A DNA stretch of 64,000 nt. It comes from Stenopsyche tienmushanensis (Eukaryota > Arthropoda > Insecta > Trichoptera > Stenopsychidae). Positions within the stretch are counted from its first letter, which is position 1. Each line of letters starts with the position of its first letter. Below are positions 24,101 through 34,040 of the stretch, in pieces. The position numbers and the translations under genes are program-made. The stretch lies in NCBI GenBank assembly GCA_008973525.1, contig WACJ01000048.1, forward strand, positions 992,001 through 1,056,000, written 5' to 3'. The notes under the pieces were generated by a model, which was given only the letters and a program-made list of their open reading frames with translations, searched no databases and was not told the origin of the DNA.

Positions 24101-25995
24101 GTTTTAAAGTTGTAATTATATAAAAGACTTCAAGAGAGCAAATAAAAAGACTTATATACGAGTCTCTAATTGCGAAAGAGTTAATAATAAATTGGAACTT
24201 TTACAATTACCCTAGGATTTAAATATTGGGATTTATAGGAACTCTAAAAAACTCATTGTAATTAATCTGTGCCTACATTATATCAGATAATTTTATGAAA
24301 CAAATAAAATACAGAAATGTTATAAGTAGAATTTTTTAAGTGGAAATTATGAAGACGGCAGGCAAATAATTATGTTTGTTGTTACAATTTTAAATGTTTT
24401 TATTTAGGTTGTTTATCAAACAAAGAACGAGTTAGTCGGTTATTAGGGCTCTTACATGCCAAAGGCTTAGAAGGTCCACCCACACCGGAAGCCTGTCGAG
24501 CCCTTTACACCGGACCGCCGCCTCGTCGCCGAGGTCCAAAACCAGGAACAAAAAGAACACCGAAAGCTACAGTCGCATCATCTAATGACGATATTGACCT
24601 CGATATTCCTTCACCTAAATCAACACCAGGTTTTTATCTTTGTTTTTTTTTTAATCATTCATTTAATTTGTATTAATATTAATATCGGTGGTGTCATAAA
24701 TATCTATAACAGCTGACAGCGAAAAATAAGAATTGAGACGGATTACATTAAACGTTAACGAATTTGCACGTGGATGGGGAGACACCCTTAGTTGGTGTAG
24801 GAGCGAATCCGAGATGCACTTAAGCATCACGTATGTCTTCACCCTAGCCCGGCAATATCCTACTGAGGAAAGGAGGGACGCCAGAAATTCCAAGAAGCCC
24901 TTTCCAGTAGAATTAAAAAGGTCGTCCACTGTCTTCCGAAGAAAACTACTGAGTCTTTACGAATCTCCCACACTTATCGAGACGTTTGCGAAAGCGTTTG
25001 TCAATACGTCCACTCAGGATACCCATTGGGTGAGCGTTCGAAATAAAACTCGGTGGTAATGCTACCTTCAATAACGAGCAAATGAGGAGGTGAATGTATG
25101 ATACAGACGAGATGGTTGTAACACCTTCATAGGAAGGATTGAAGAGGCACACAGCTCTGCAGTGGACTATGATGATGTTGACATTCAGAATCGTGCTTAT
25201 ATGAGGAAGTTCATTTTGAATTATTAAAGAGTTTGTATTGTACCATATCTGTTTATCCCTATCGGACCGGAAATCATGAGGTAGAGACGGGTGTCTTGCA
25301 TCTCATCATACACTCTTGGATCAATGGCAAAGTCATGCCCTACACGTCTAAACATTCTCAATGAGTTTTTAATATTTTTTTTATAGAAACTCTTAAATGT
25401 TCATACTTATTATTCTTGAGATTGTTGTCTTGAGAGTAGGCGTTTGTTTTGATAATTAAGATACTCGCATCATTCTTATCGTTGACCAATTTTGTTATTC
25501 CTCCTTGACTGTTCTGGAGTGGCGTCATTAGCCGAGAATCCTTAGAAAAAATCTACTCCTTGCTAGCTGAACAACAAAAAGCAGATGCAATGCAAGTTGA
25601 ACATTAAGAAATATTCCGAATAAATGAACGAATATTGTGTGCTATCAAAAGCGTTAAGGTTCATTTATTGAGCTTGGTTAATTAGCAAGCTTGATAAACG
25701 CTGCGGCGGAGCTGGACGGAAAAGTGGATTTACATTATTGTATCGAATTTATTTTTAAATTTTCAATACGGCGTATATTTATGACATCACAGATATTTAC
25801 ATATTTATTATTACATAAATGTATACCTCTCAATATAATAAAACGTTTCCTTTTTCATGTAAAGTGGCCGGCGATGACGAATCGAGACGAGTGACGCGCG
25901 GGCAGACGTCGGGCAAACCGCGTCAACGGATCGTCATTTCCTCCGACGAAGAAGATTCACACACACCCCTCAGCAAGTTAAGAACGATGCGTTGA
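8640..25995 (+). CDS. HIRIP3-like nuclear protein with AT-hooks, 13 exons
   Basis: Reconstructed exons are 8640-8745, 9354-9679, 10150-10278, 10363-10540, 10631-10726, 10804-10927, 14428-14653, 14733-14869, 14947-15085, 18104-18208, 18678-18861, 24408-24629 and 25865-25995. All have GT-AG borders and phases that join without a break, giving 700 residues. Features in order: a Tyr/Pro/Gln-rich N-terminus with a short polyQ; Ser/Asp-rich acidic runs; an AT-hook, KKRGRPKGS, near residue 380; a second, KRGPGRPRGSK, near 530. A segment at about 563-620 (MKKFLKIAGIEYDYAKL, then NKERVSRLLGLLHAKGLEG, then CRALY) matches the C-terminal CHZ-type region of HIRIP3. The tail contains VISSDEED, like the HIRIP3 end. 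HIRIP3 binds histones and the HIRA chaperone, so a chromatin role is inferred. The AT-hooks and the repeated IPNE[IV]YFG motif are not ones I associate with vertebrate HIRIP3. Donors of exons 5 and 9 are weak. Confidence 0.8.
10928..14427 (+). other. Intron 6 of the HIRIP3-like gene
   Basis: A 3.5-kb intron. It is AT-rich, with a less AT-rich patch at about 12,600-13,480 that carries short ORFs without recognisable products. Part of that patch, 13,140-13,400, is a dispersed repeat shared with 58,830-59,060. No gene was seen. Confidence 0.6.
13140..13400 (+). repeat. Dispersed repeat, shared with 58.8-59.1 kb
   Basis: The blocks TTCCTCTCGGTTAG, GAGATGTC, AGTTCCTCACAGG, TTTAGGGC and GTGTCAGTGGTCTGAAA, ending in CGGACCGGTTGGACA, reappear in the same order on the minus strand at about 59,025 down to 58,845. 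The family is not identified. Confidence 0.65.
15598..15835 (+). repeat. Interspersed repeat ending in ATGATGAT, copy 1
   Basis: The 3' part reads GAGATGAATGTATGATAA, CGAGATGGATGTAATCC, GAATGGATTTTAAAGTGGCC and TGCACTATGATGATGAT. The same order of blocks occurs at about 24.75-25.18, 33.9-34.04 and 41.9-42.18 kb, all plus strand. Ends made of ATG/GAT triplets are typical of 3' ends of some non-LTR retrotransposons or their SINEs. Confidence 0.65.
16115..16309. mobile_element. Pogo/Tigger-type MITE
   Basis: It begins CAGTAAAACCTCGGTTTACG and ends AAGGTTTTACTG, giving 11-bp perfect terminal inverted repeats (CAGTAAAACCT) and weaker inner symmetry. At 195 bp it is non-coding. The CAGTA-AACCTCGGTTTA termini are characteristic of pogo/Tigger-derived MITEs. 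Confidence 0.7.
17262..17535 (-). repeat. 300-bp dispersed repeat family, copy 1
   Basis: On the minus strand it carries GGTCAACGATAAGAATGATG, CGAGTATCTTAATTATCAAA, then GACAACGCGATC, and ends near CCGATAGAGTTAAG. Related copies lie at 25,240-25,560 (minus), 42,580-42,915 (plus) and 44,300-44,540 (plus). No coding capacity; class unknown. Some ends border TTAA. Confidence 0.7.
19943..21337 (-). mobile_element. PiggyBac-like transposon, defective
   Basis: Both ends are visible: TTAA (19939-19942) then CCCTTTG on the left, CAAAGGG then TTAA (21338-21341) on the right. This is the piggyBac pattern of TTAA target duplication with CCCTTTG-type ends. The element is 1,395 bp, shorter than an intact copy should be. 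On the minus strand it encodes transposase parts in broken frames: IFTDRFYTN near 20,810; KRKCFLTDTIMTYRKGLP and DYIKYMGERLKWWKKLFFW in 20,348-20,767; and a C-terminal part (20,123-20,344) with RLDGSPHF and a cysteine-bearing tail. The catalytic Asp-rich region upstream is degraded, so it is not autonomous. Confidence 0.88.
21630..22000 (-). mobile_element. Mariner transposase remnant
   Basis: On the minus strand, GDEKWGIYSN appears near 21,955 and QHDKARPS near 21,700. They match the catalytic-domain blocks GDEKWxxY and HxDNARPH of mariner transposases. Frames are broken and part of the region between the blocks is degraded. Ends were not found. Confidence 0.75.
22516..23338 (+). mobile_element. 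Mariner element with both inverted repeats
   Basis: Terminal repeats TTGGGTGCGTGAATACGTTC (continuing CTGCCGTTTC) and, reversed at the right end, TTGGGTATGTGAATAAATTC (same continuation) lie directly inside TA dinucleotides at 22514-22515 and 23339-23340. From about 22,800 the plus strand shows the C-terminal half of a mariner transposase: CIWWDQLGAMYYELL, then ILQHDNAWPYV, then SYEDIKK. At least two stops are present. At 823 bp it lacks the 5' third of a normal 1.3-kb mariner. Confidence 0.9.
23985..24185. mobile_element. Short MITE with imperfect inverted ends
   Basis: The left end TGACTCATTCGCGACGGGAG, continuing ACTCATATGTGAGTC, pairs with the reversed right end TTAACTCTTTCGCAATTAGA, continuing GACTCGTATATAAGTC. 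It is about 200 bp and non-coding. A related end occurs at 43,290-43,345. Confidence 0.55.
24730..25180 (+). repeat. Interspersed repeat ending in ATGATGATG, copy 2
   Basis: It contains GGAGCGAATCCGAGATGCAC, TTAAGCATCACGTATGTCTTC, AGGAGGTGAATGTATGATAC and a TATGATGATG end. It is the longest copy of the family at 15.6, 33.9 and 41.9 kb. It lies in intron 12 of the HIRIP3-like gene and accounts for the overlapping ORFs there. Confidence 0.7.
25240..25560 (-). repeat. 300-bp dispersed repeat family, copy 2
   Basis: Closest to the copies at 17.3 and 42.6 kb. On the minus strand it shows GAATAACAAAATTGGTCAAC, GATAAGAATGATGCGAGTAT, CTCAAGACAACAATC, CGTGTAGGGCATGACTTTGC and a CATGATTTCCGGTCCGATAG end. 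Non-coding. Confidence 0.7.
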
Positions 25996-28469
25996 ACAAT
26001 CTTGTGAATAATTAATTATAAAATGGCGCGTTGAACACTTTCTGTAGAGATATATATGCGTATTCTGCATGAATTGAAAATATTTCAGACTATTGAGATT
26101 TATAAAAGAGTATTTTCAATGGACGTCTTAATTTAAACATTCTAATATTCCAAATATGATTTGTTGAAAGGATCACATTGAGGTTTTGCTCAGGAAACCT
26201 TCAGTTTGAAAATAAGTGAAGCTCAAAAGTATGCCGTTGTTACATTATTTTTTTTTGGTGTTTTGTATTTAATTTCTTTATGTTGGTTATCAACTTTGCT
26301 GTTTAAATGATAATATAATAAGCAATAATAAATAGGAATTGCTATCGACCCCCCCATCCCTCCCTGTAATTGAATTTCAGATGCATATTTTTTAATTACG
26401 AGGAAAAAGATTATTTTTTTCCATTTCAATGAACAGGTAGAACTATATTTATGCACATGTATATTCATATATATATATATATAATTTTTTTATGATAAAC
26501 TAATATCATTTATTCATATCTATTTAGTTAGAGTTATGTGTCATTATTTTATAGGGTATATCTAAAAGTATATGATTACCACTTTGTATATTTGTTAATA
26601 ACTCCTTTAAGTTAGTGTTCTTAAAGTGCGTTAGTTTTTTACTTTTGTTGTCCTTACTTATTGTACAGATTTATTCTTTAGGTAGAGAATCACTAGAATT
26701 CTAACATATCTCCGATGCAATTCTATTGTTTGTAAATGAAGTTTCCACGCGCGCGCGCGTGTTCGCCGAGTCAAAGTGAATAAATTATGAACTATACGTT
26801 GATTTCTCATAGATTTCATTTACAAAGTATTCGCCCCATTTTGAATAAAATATAAAATATTTTTGTATTTCATAATACATTCATTCTCTTACCGTTTACA
26901 TAGGTTAATAGATCACAGAATAATTTGTATATAATGAAGTTTTATACGGGACACATGTTCTTTTAAGATGGTCCTAATAGATTATATATTAAATAGGTAT
27001 ATTATATATATATAAACAGAGTATTTTATAATGTTTTGAGTGATAAAAATATTTTTTCCATTTTTCCAATATTAATTTAATTTTCTAGTTGTAACTAATT
27101 TTTGTCCACATGTAAATGTTTATTAGGAACTGCATTGATTTATTTTTTAGACTAATATAAATAATAATACAATCACTAAATTTTTGCAGCTATGGATTTT
27201 TAATTTCGGTCTTGTTTTAATAATTGTATATAATATACATTTATTGTAAAAATAATGTAAAATAGATTTTCGCTGTCGATGTATTGAACATTCTATTTTA
27301 TATAAGAACTATTCAGGAATGATAACTGATTTCTTAGCTATAGTAGAATCGTCACATTCACATAGCTTTTCTTATAGAAGAGCCACACCTTTAATGTTCC
27401 TCCGTCAAAAATAATGTTTCGATCACCGGTAGTAGTATAATAGTTATAGAAGAAACTTATTTGCTAAGGTTTTTCGTTGTTTCATTTTGAATTTTAGATG
27501 TTGATACCCCGCCATTTTCGATCCTTCAAATAAACGTATCCTCGTCAAAATTATTAGCGCTGAATCAAAGTACGGTAGATGTGTCATATAAGTAAAAATG
27601 CATCCGTGTTTTAGAATTATTTAGTTGGACGTTTAATCTACCGATGCCTACTTTTTATGAAATAGTTTCACGGATAATGTATAAAAATAGACGGGAAAGA
27701 TTTTAAACTATATTTTAAGAACGCCAGTGACTAAATTGAACAAATTCTATCGTTAAATGAAATTAAAAATCCATTTCGTGTCTCGGCCTAAATAGATTTT
27801 CTGTAAATTGTTTTTCTGGTGCGATATTTTTATCGGATGAATCGTCCGACATTCTTTTTTCTTCTTTGTATGCATAGAATGCATATGTTTGTAAAATAGA
27901 ATGCGGGCTGTGTGGCGCAGAGACATTCATATTTGGTATTTTAAACTTTGAAAAATAAAAAATAAAACATCAGTAAAAAAAATATAACATTGGGTATAAT
28001 CCAATATAAAATTATTTTTATACTGAATGTTAATTTTATAGCTAATGCAGTAATAATGATTATCATCGTGTGATATATACAACATCGGTCATTTCATCGT
28101 GGGAAACAGCTTTTATTAGTTGAAGAAAAATGGCACTCGTTTGCTGTATTAAAGAAGCAAAATCATTAAATTAAATTTACATGGGATTTTCGCCTTATCT
28201 TCCAAGTAAAATTGGTTTTCTATAGTTTAATTTCTGCAATCTTATTCTCTTTGCAATATATTGATTGTTATTTATGACTGTTAGGTTACAGTTTTTGTTG
28301 AATACGTACGGATCGTTGAAGAATGATCTTCGTGCCGTTTAAAATATATTTATATACGTGCTCTTTTGTACTGCAATACATTTTTGAAGCGAAACCTTCA
28401 TCTATGGTCTAAATATGTAAAGCAATGAATTTGTTTATTGATTTAATATTGAAATGTATTTTTTTAAAC

Positions 28470-28530
28470 TTTGTTCACGCTCGTCAATGTGGCGTTACTC
28501 GTCGAAGTGAGAGTCGCTAGCGTGAACAAA
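28470..28530. other. Stem-loop with 12-bp perfect arms
   Basis: TTTGTTCACGCT at 28470-28481 is exactly complementary to AGCGTGAACAAA at 28519-28530, with a 37-base loop that is GC-richer than its surroundings. It could be an RNA hairpin in the long 3' UTR or the relic of a small foldback element. Confidence 0.6.
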
Positions 28531-28871
28531 AATTGACCTTTTTAACGTTATTTTTGTTAAATGGATCCACATTTTTATGTATAACGAATACATACGTTCA
28601 AGCTATGCTCAAACGATTTTGATCGGGATCGACTTTACGTCCGTTCCGATCGAATTTTAACGCAAATCTTCATCAATAGTTCATTTGTAGCGAATAATAG
28701 ATTTTTATTAGGGAATAAATATTCAAATTGAACATTTCGTTTGCATCATTAATTTAAAATATAGTGTCGTAGAATAACTTGATATACTCCTGGTGATATG
28801 TGATGCATGCTTGAATTAAATTCTATTTTATATGGGCTGAGCCTAACGTGTCTTTATGTGACATACTAACG

Positions 28872-28939
28872 GTGGCAAAAAATCGACGCGTTACTTTGAC
28901 GGCGACGACGACGACGAATCCGCGCGAATTTTTGCCATC
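28872..28939. other. Imperfect hairpin with CGA-repeat loop
   Basis: GTGGCAAAAAATCGACGCG (28872-28890) pairs with CGCGCGAATTTTTGCCATC (28921-28939), apart from one mismatch, one bulge and the terminal base. The loop contains GACGACGACGACGA. At about 68 nt it has pre-miRNA-like size, but nothing else supports a microRNA call. Confidence 0.5.
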
Positions 28940-30237
28940 GATATACTAATATAATTAATGTGTTCATTAATATACATACATGCATACATTGTTTCCAATA
29001 AATGAATATTGCGATCCATCTTTTATTGCATTATTGTATAAATATTGTGATGCTGGGCCGCATTTAGAGCTCGTTCGATGTTTTGTATCCTCGCGGGGAT
29101 TGCCTTCCATTCACAAGTTTTCATAAATGCTAAAGTAAATGTGAAAAACGTGGTTATTTTTTTAGTTTTGGCAATTTAGACTATAATGTTTTGTCTGTAA
29201 GAGTGTAGATATTTCATTTACAATTTTAAATACTTCATAAATTTATGAAAATGAAATATTTATATACAAATTGTGATATTTTTTAGAGGAAAAATTTGCC
29301 TAAAAATTTATGTTGGTTTATAACATTAAACTTCCGTTCGTCTCTAGCGGGCGTGGAATGCATATTTTGATTGCTTAGGTCGCGTCTTATTTTCGGAAAT
29401 AATTAATTTTTAATTGATGCTAGTCTGCAGACATTTTAAAAAATGATTGGAACTGGCATTTCTTTACAGCAATTTTATTTAGTTGGACCGTTGAAAGGGA
29501 ATATATTTTCTCGGATGTCGATTTTATGGAGCATTTTATTAATACATGTTACGAACACGTTTTGTTTTAATTGTACGAAGCCGATCATTATAATTCAATT
29601 TTATTTTATTTTTTTAGTTTAAGACCTATAATGTTTAACACTTGGCCATTTTAAATTTAAGCATTAGTCGTTAAGTGTATATGTTTATTTTCTGCAGCTC
29701 TAAATACCTTATTTAACTTTAGAGGATGTTGATGCGTTCCAAATGGGATTAATCAATATATGAATATTATGTATATGAGAGTCTATGCTTTTAAATTCTG
29801 AAAGTTTTTGAAACACACTTGGACGTGTGGTAGTTACTATTTATATATTCTAAGAATTGAAAACACCATATAATAAAGATATAAGTTAATTAAATATTAT
29901 TTCGTATGCTGTAATGAAATAGACATTAGTTTTTTAGTTTAAGATGCGTAAATGATTTCCAATTCTACTTATTGATATCTCTACAATATTTATTTTACAT
30001 ACTAAAACAACTCTTTTATTTCACATTAATATTGCAATTTTTCAAATTTATTTTTACTGATATAAGATATTTTATATTAAAATATGTTGTTGGTTAAAAA
30101 AATGTAATTTCTGACGTAAATATTAGTCGCATCGGAAAAGATTCAAGTCATTTTTTTAAATACGAAACAAGCAAATGGTTTCTAAATTCAGAATTTGTAA
30201 ACTACTTATTTTAATGGGAGTAGTTGTAGTCTCTTAA

Positions 30238-30505
30238 CACTTTGTATGCAGGATTGTGGCGTCAGTCATATATTAATTTATATTAACCCATTTCACTTGA
30301 GAGCAGTCAGCCGCTCCCGCTTATTTAACCAGTTGGCGCACACATCTGGAATAACGAGCGTTATTTGCCTCATTTCTATTCTCAGGGAAGTTTGAGAGTT
30401 TCTACGAGTGTCCACGAAGACGGTATGCATAGACTTATTTGGCACAAAAAGCAAGTATTATCTACTGACGCATAACGGGATTCGACGGCTGTGCACGTCA
30501 AAGTG
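30238..30505. mobile_element. TTAA-flanked MITE, 268 bp
   Basis: TTAA-CACTTTG at 30234-30244 and CAAAGTG-TTAA at 30499-30509 form perfect 7-bp inverted ends inside TTAA target duplications, as in piggyBac-derived MITEs. The interior is GC-richer than its flanks and non-coding. Confidence 0.7.
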
Positions 30506-30708
30506 TTAATGAGTTTTTTACAGTAAACTTACACAGACTAGAACACAATAACTTGACACAATAGAACACTTTAAACTTGTATATTTTAATAGTTCATTGA
30601 GGGATATTTATTAAACATTACGTCCTATAGTTTTGCTTCTTATGGTATTTTATAAAACATCTCCAAAGTGTATTCTTCTGGGAACGAACCTTGCAATCCC
30701 TTTTTAGT

Positions 30709-31026
30709 TCAATCAAAATGACATGAAGCTGTGCTAGGTTGTCTTTCACCGGATACAAACGGTATTTTTGTGGAGATTTCTTCGGATTCTGTGCACGTTG
30801 TCCATTCTAAAGGTTCAATCTCTTCTGTACAATCGCTATGGCTTTCAGATTCACTATCCATTATTCGGATATTTCGTCTTCTTACACCTCTAACATCGTC
30901 GCTATCTTCATCACTTCCGTCTTCGTTCCCATGGACGAGCTGACTATATAGAGATGTAATTTTGTTCGTTATAGCCGAAAAATTGAACTCGCCTTCACTA
31001 GAAGTAATTTTTTCGTCGTGTCCCAT
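30709..31026 (-). pseudogene. Possible piggyBac transposase N-terminal remnant
   Basis: A 105-residue frame begins at MGHDEK. It has an acidic, serine-rich stretch (DGSDEDSDD, MDSESESHSD) around a basic RRRNIR, then a Trp-containing segment and a stop. The order acidic region, basic patch, then W resembles the N-terminus of PGBD/piggyBac transposases, and readable sequence continues past the stop. No catalytic domain follows. It could also be an unrelated acidic orphan ORF. Confidence 0.4.
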
Positions 31027-31099
31027 GTTTATTGGGCTCGGTAACTTTGAGGGAAATATTCTGATTGTCAAGAACTTCGTAACATGATCCACAAAAGGC

Positions 31100-33420
31100 C
31101 AGGAGTAGACTCGTGAAGCGATATTCGTTAGGCCAAACCCAAATAAACATCGTTATTGCTCAATTTACCGCGTCGAGTTGTCATTTTACATGCAGTGGTG
31201 ACTGAGAGGCACCGCTCAAGCGCAAGCTCTTATCGTATGCATACGCGGATCATTGCCAAATTAACCGTCGTTATTTTTTGTCATTAGCGGGAATGATATT
31301 CTTTTTTGATGCGCCTAAAATTTGTAATAAATATATAGCCGTCATATAGCGACGAATGTCATTTTCTATGCTATGTTTATTTAATTATTTCACACGGTGG
31401 ACGAATACACGTTACATATCTTCTGAAATTGCGTAAAATATTCCCGTGTCTTTAATCTCGTCCTTTGCAGCTGAACGTTAATTTAGAATTTACTTTGAAT
31501 CACATTCGTCGTCGGACTGACGGAAAATAGTCGATATTATATGGCAGCCGTGTAAATTTAAACAAAGACTACGAACATATTTCGCATACACGCTAAACCT
31601 TGATTTAATAAGACTGACATTTTAATCGTTATCAATATTTCGGCTTTTCGGCTTCGGTTTTAAATTAAAAAATGATATTTTGAAATGTATATTCTAATGC
31701 ATTTGTATGAATAAATAAAAAAATATATTTTTTTAAATTTACGATTGGATTTTATTGTTTCAAAAGACAGAATTTGTTGCGATCGGCTTATTTAAATCAA
31801 GGTTTTACTGTGTATATAAATATTTGTTTTGACGTAGAGATATTGATTGTAGAATTGTATATAATATATATATTAAGCGAATAGTAATTGGGAAAAGAGA
31901 AAAGGATCATACAAAAGGATGGCTTAAGACTGTTTCAAGATAGTCTGATATTATTACTGGTGATCTGCATGAACCGATAGGCAGTGTAATTTTAAGTAGA
32001 AAAAAATGTGCTTTGTATTTTAATCATTTTATATTAAGAACAGTAGTTGTGTTTCACTACCCGTAGCATTAATTTACATTTTATATTGTGGCAGAAAACA
32101 TGGTTTTTTAAAGCCATATTTTAATTTTACTGTAATCCTAGAGAGCGAAATTGTCAGTATTGGAAAAACGGGCGGAATGTGTAAATTATGAATTATTTTT
32201 ATATTCGAGAACACTATTTTTAAAATGTATTTATTTTAAAGTTTTTTATTATTATTTAAAGAAAGTTTATTTACTGAAGAATATATGAAATATCACTACA
32301 CTTCTAAGCATTATGGAATAATTATAATTATAGTCTTGCATGTAATCAGTGCCATGAAATTTAAATAAAAGTATGGTTTATGCTCCCAACATTTATTTAT
32401 CGTAAAAGGCCATGTTTTTGCCACAGAAAACAATAGACATTGTAAGTATAGAGAGTAAACAATACTTAGTTGTCGAATTATTCCCATTAATGCAACTGTT
32501 TTTTTTAAGAATCAATGATCATATAATAGATAAAATTGCCATAAAATATTTGTGACTAGAGTATAATGAAGAAAAACATTGTAACTTTATTGGAGTTATT
32601 TTATTTTAGTATGTTTTGTGTATAGACTTATTCTTATATCGTGCTTAGTGTGTTTGTGATTTGGAAATTTATCATGAGAAAATTTAAAATTGTTTTGTAC
32701 GCTGACTTGAGGTGAAAAAATCATTCACAGGATTACATTAAAAGTAATACTTACTGACGAAATGTATTATAATAATTGTAATTTTACATATATGGTGTCG
32801 TTTTCATTTCATTGCTCATCCTTTACCCTCCCCTCTTTATTTATGTTTAAATATGATCATCGTTACAATTCAAAAACAGCTAGCACAGGAGAACTACATC
32901 ATTCAAATTCTCAAGGGGCCAAAAATATTCTTATTAAGAACGAATCCAAATTTTATGTCAAAATTCGATATATGTAAAAGATAGTATAATAAAAATTTAA
33001 GACAAAAAATCTGACAACATAATGGAATGATTAACATGCACCAATATATCTTACCAATTTTAACATACTTTGATGAATTCTGCGGTGGGGATATGCGTTA
33101 ACCGTCAACCCTTCTATAGTGTCGATATAGAAACAAAACGTTATAGAAAGTTACGCATCCATGCAAAATTTATACATGCTTAGTTTGTTAACACATGCGA
33201 GGGCGCATTGACCTTATGTATTTTACCTATTGCTTATGTAAAAGACGTTGCAAACAAAGTGGACGCTATAGGAGGTTTGACAATATTTTTTTTTAATATG
33301 AAGTTACGAATTTAACCCATCATACAGTACATGTACATTATTAAAAACATTTATATGCACCTCCCGTGTCCATATTTGAGTACATTTAATATAATTCAGT
33401 AGGTGCGTTATTTTCCCAGG
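31100..33420. other. AT-rich intergenic region, no gene recognised
   Basis: Apart from a GC-richer patch near 31,100-31,260 next to the piggyBac-like ORF, this is AT-rich sequence with scattered AATAAA signals. No protein similarity was recognised on either strand. Confidence 0.5.
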
Positions 33421-33639
33421 CTAGTTACAATAATTGTTCATATAAACGTGCAGTTTGGTTTACTAGAAATTCTCGCTTACTACATTCATTCTTATCAAGC
33501 AGAGCCGTAACAAGGGTATGAAGCGCCTGTGGCAAGTATCTATCTTTGGTACACCATATGAAATTCTTAACCCCGTAACTATTGTATTTCATATTCCCAT
33601 TATTAGAGTTGAGTTGTAGTAAATACATCATAGTGAAGG

Positions 33640-33775
33640 TGAGACGAAATCTTGCGCGAGCTAGCAAACATGGTAGTCCTTTCAAAATATGCTGTACATC
33701 GCATATTGACTGAAAATTTGGACATGAGAAAGCTGTACGCAAGATGGATGCTGCATTTGCTCACAATTGAACAGA
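33640..33775 (+). mobile_element. Mariner transposase fragment (N-terminal part)
   Basis: The plus-strand frame reads ELANMV-LSKYAVHRILTEN-like sequence, then LDMRKLYARWM and LLTIEQ, with small frameshifts. This matches the second helix-turn-helix and linker region of mariner transposases. The same block recurs at 58.25-58.36 kb. Confidence 0.75.
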
Positions 33776-33784
33776 TTTTGTAAC

Positions 33785-34040
33785 TTAAAATAACATAAAT
33801 TAGTAAAATAGATAAATATATAGTTTTTATGGATGGGGGAAAGTCTAGACTCATTCGCCACTTATGTAAGTTAGCCTCTGAGGGAGCTTCCGTGATTGTA
33901 CAGATTATATCTTCAATATGGAGCAAACAAGGAGATGAATGTATGATATAAACAAGATGGATATAATCCCTTCCTGTAAATGGATTTCGAAGAGGCCCTA
34001 GTTGTGCAGTAGCCTGTTTATGACTGCAACATGATGATGA
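33785..34040 (+). repeat. Repeat tail after mariner, plus ATGATGAT family copy 3
   Basis: TAGTAAAATAGATAAATATATA, TTATGGATGGGGGAAAG and TTAGCCTCT-GAGGGAGCTTCC match 58,630-58,745. From about 33,915 it continues into the ATGATGAT-ended family (GAGATGAATGTATGATAT to CATGATGATGAT). Confidence 0.65.

Larger units (their letters stand above)
18862..24407 (+). other. Intron 11 of the HIRIP3-like gene, transposon-rich
   Basis: A 5.5-kb intron that splits the conserved CHZ-like segment. It holds a piggyBac copy, two mariner remnants and a small MITE, each listed separately, with AT-rich filler between. Confidence 0.65.
25996..30230 (+). other. Probable long 3' UTR and downstream flank
   Basis: After the stop codon at 25,995 more than 4 kb pass without any plausible gene and with almost no transposon fragments, in contrast to the introns upstream. 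Candidate polyadenylation signals AATAAA on the plus strand include those near 26,791, 26,836, 28,991 and 29,871. It also holds TA and CG dinucleotide runs (about 26,468 and 26,751) and two hairpins listed separately. The true transcript end cannot be set from sequence alone. Confidence 0.4.

Noticed and set aside
26468..26482. TA and CG dinucleotide runs as possible regulatory or Z-DNA sites
   Set aside because: Short simple repeats are expected by chance in such DNA; nothing ties them to a function.
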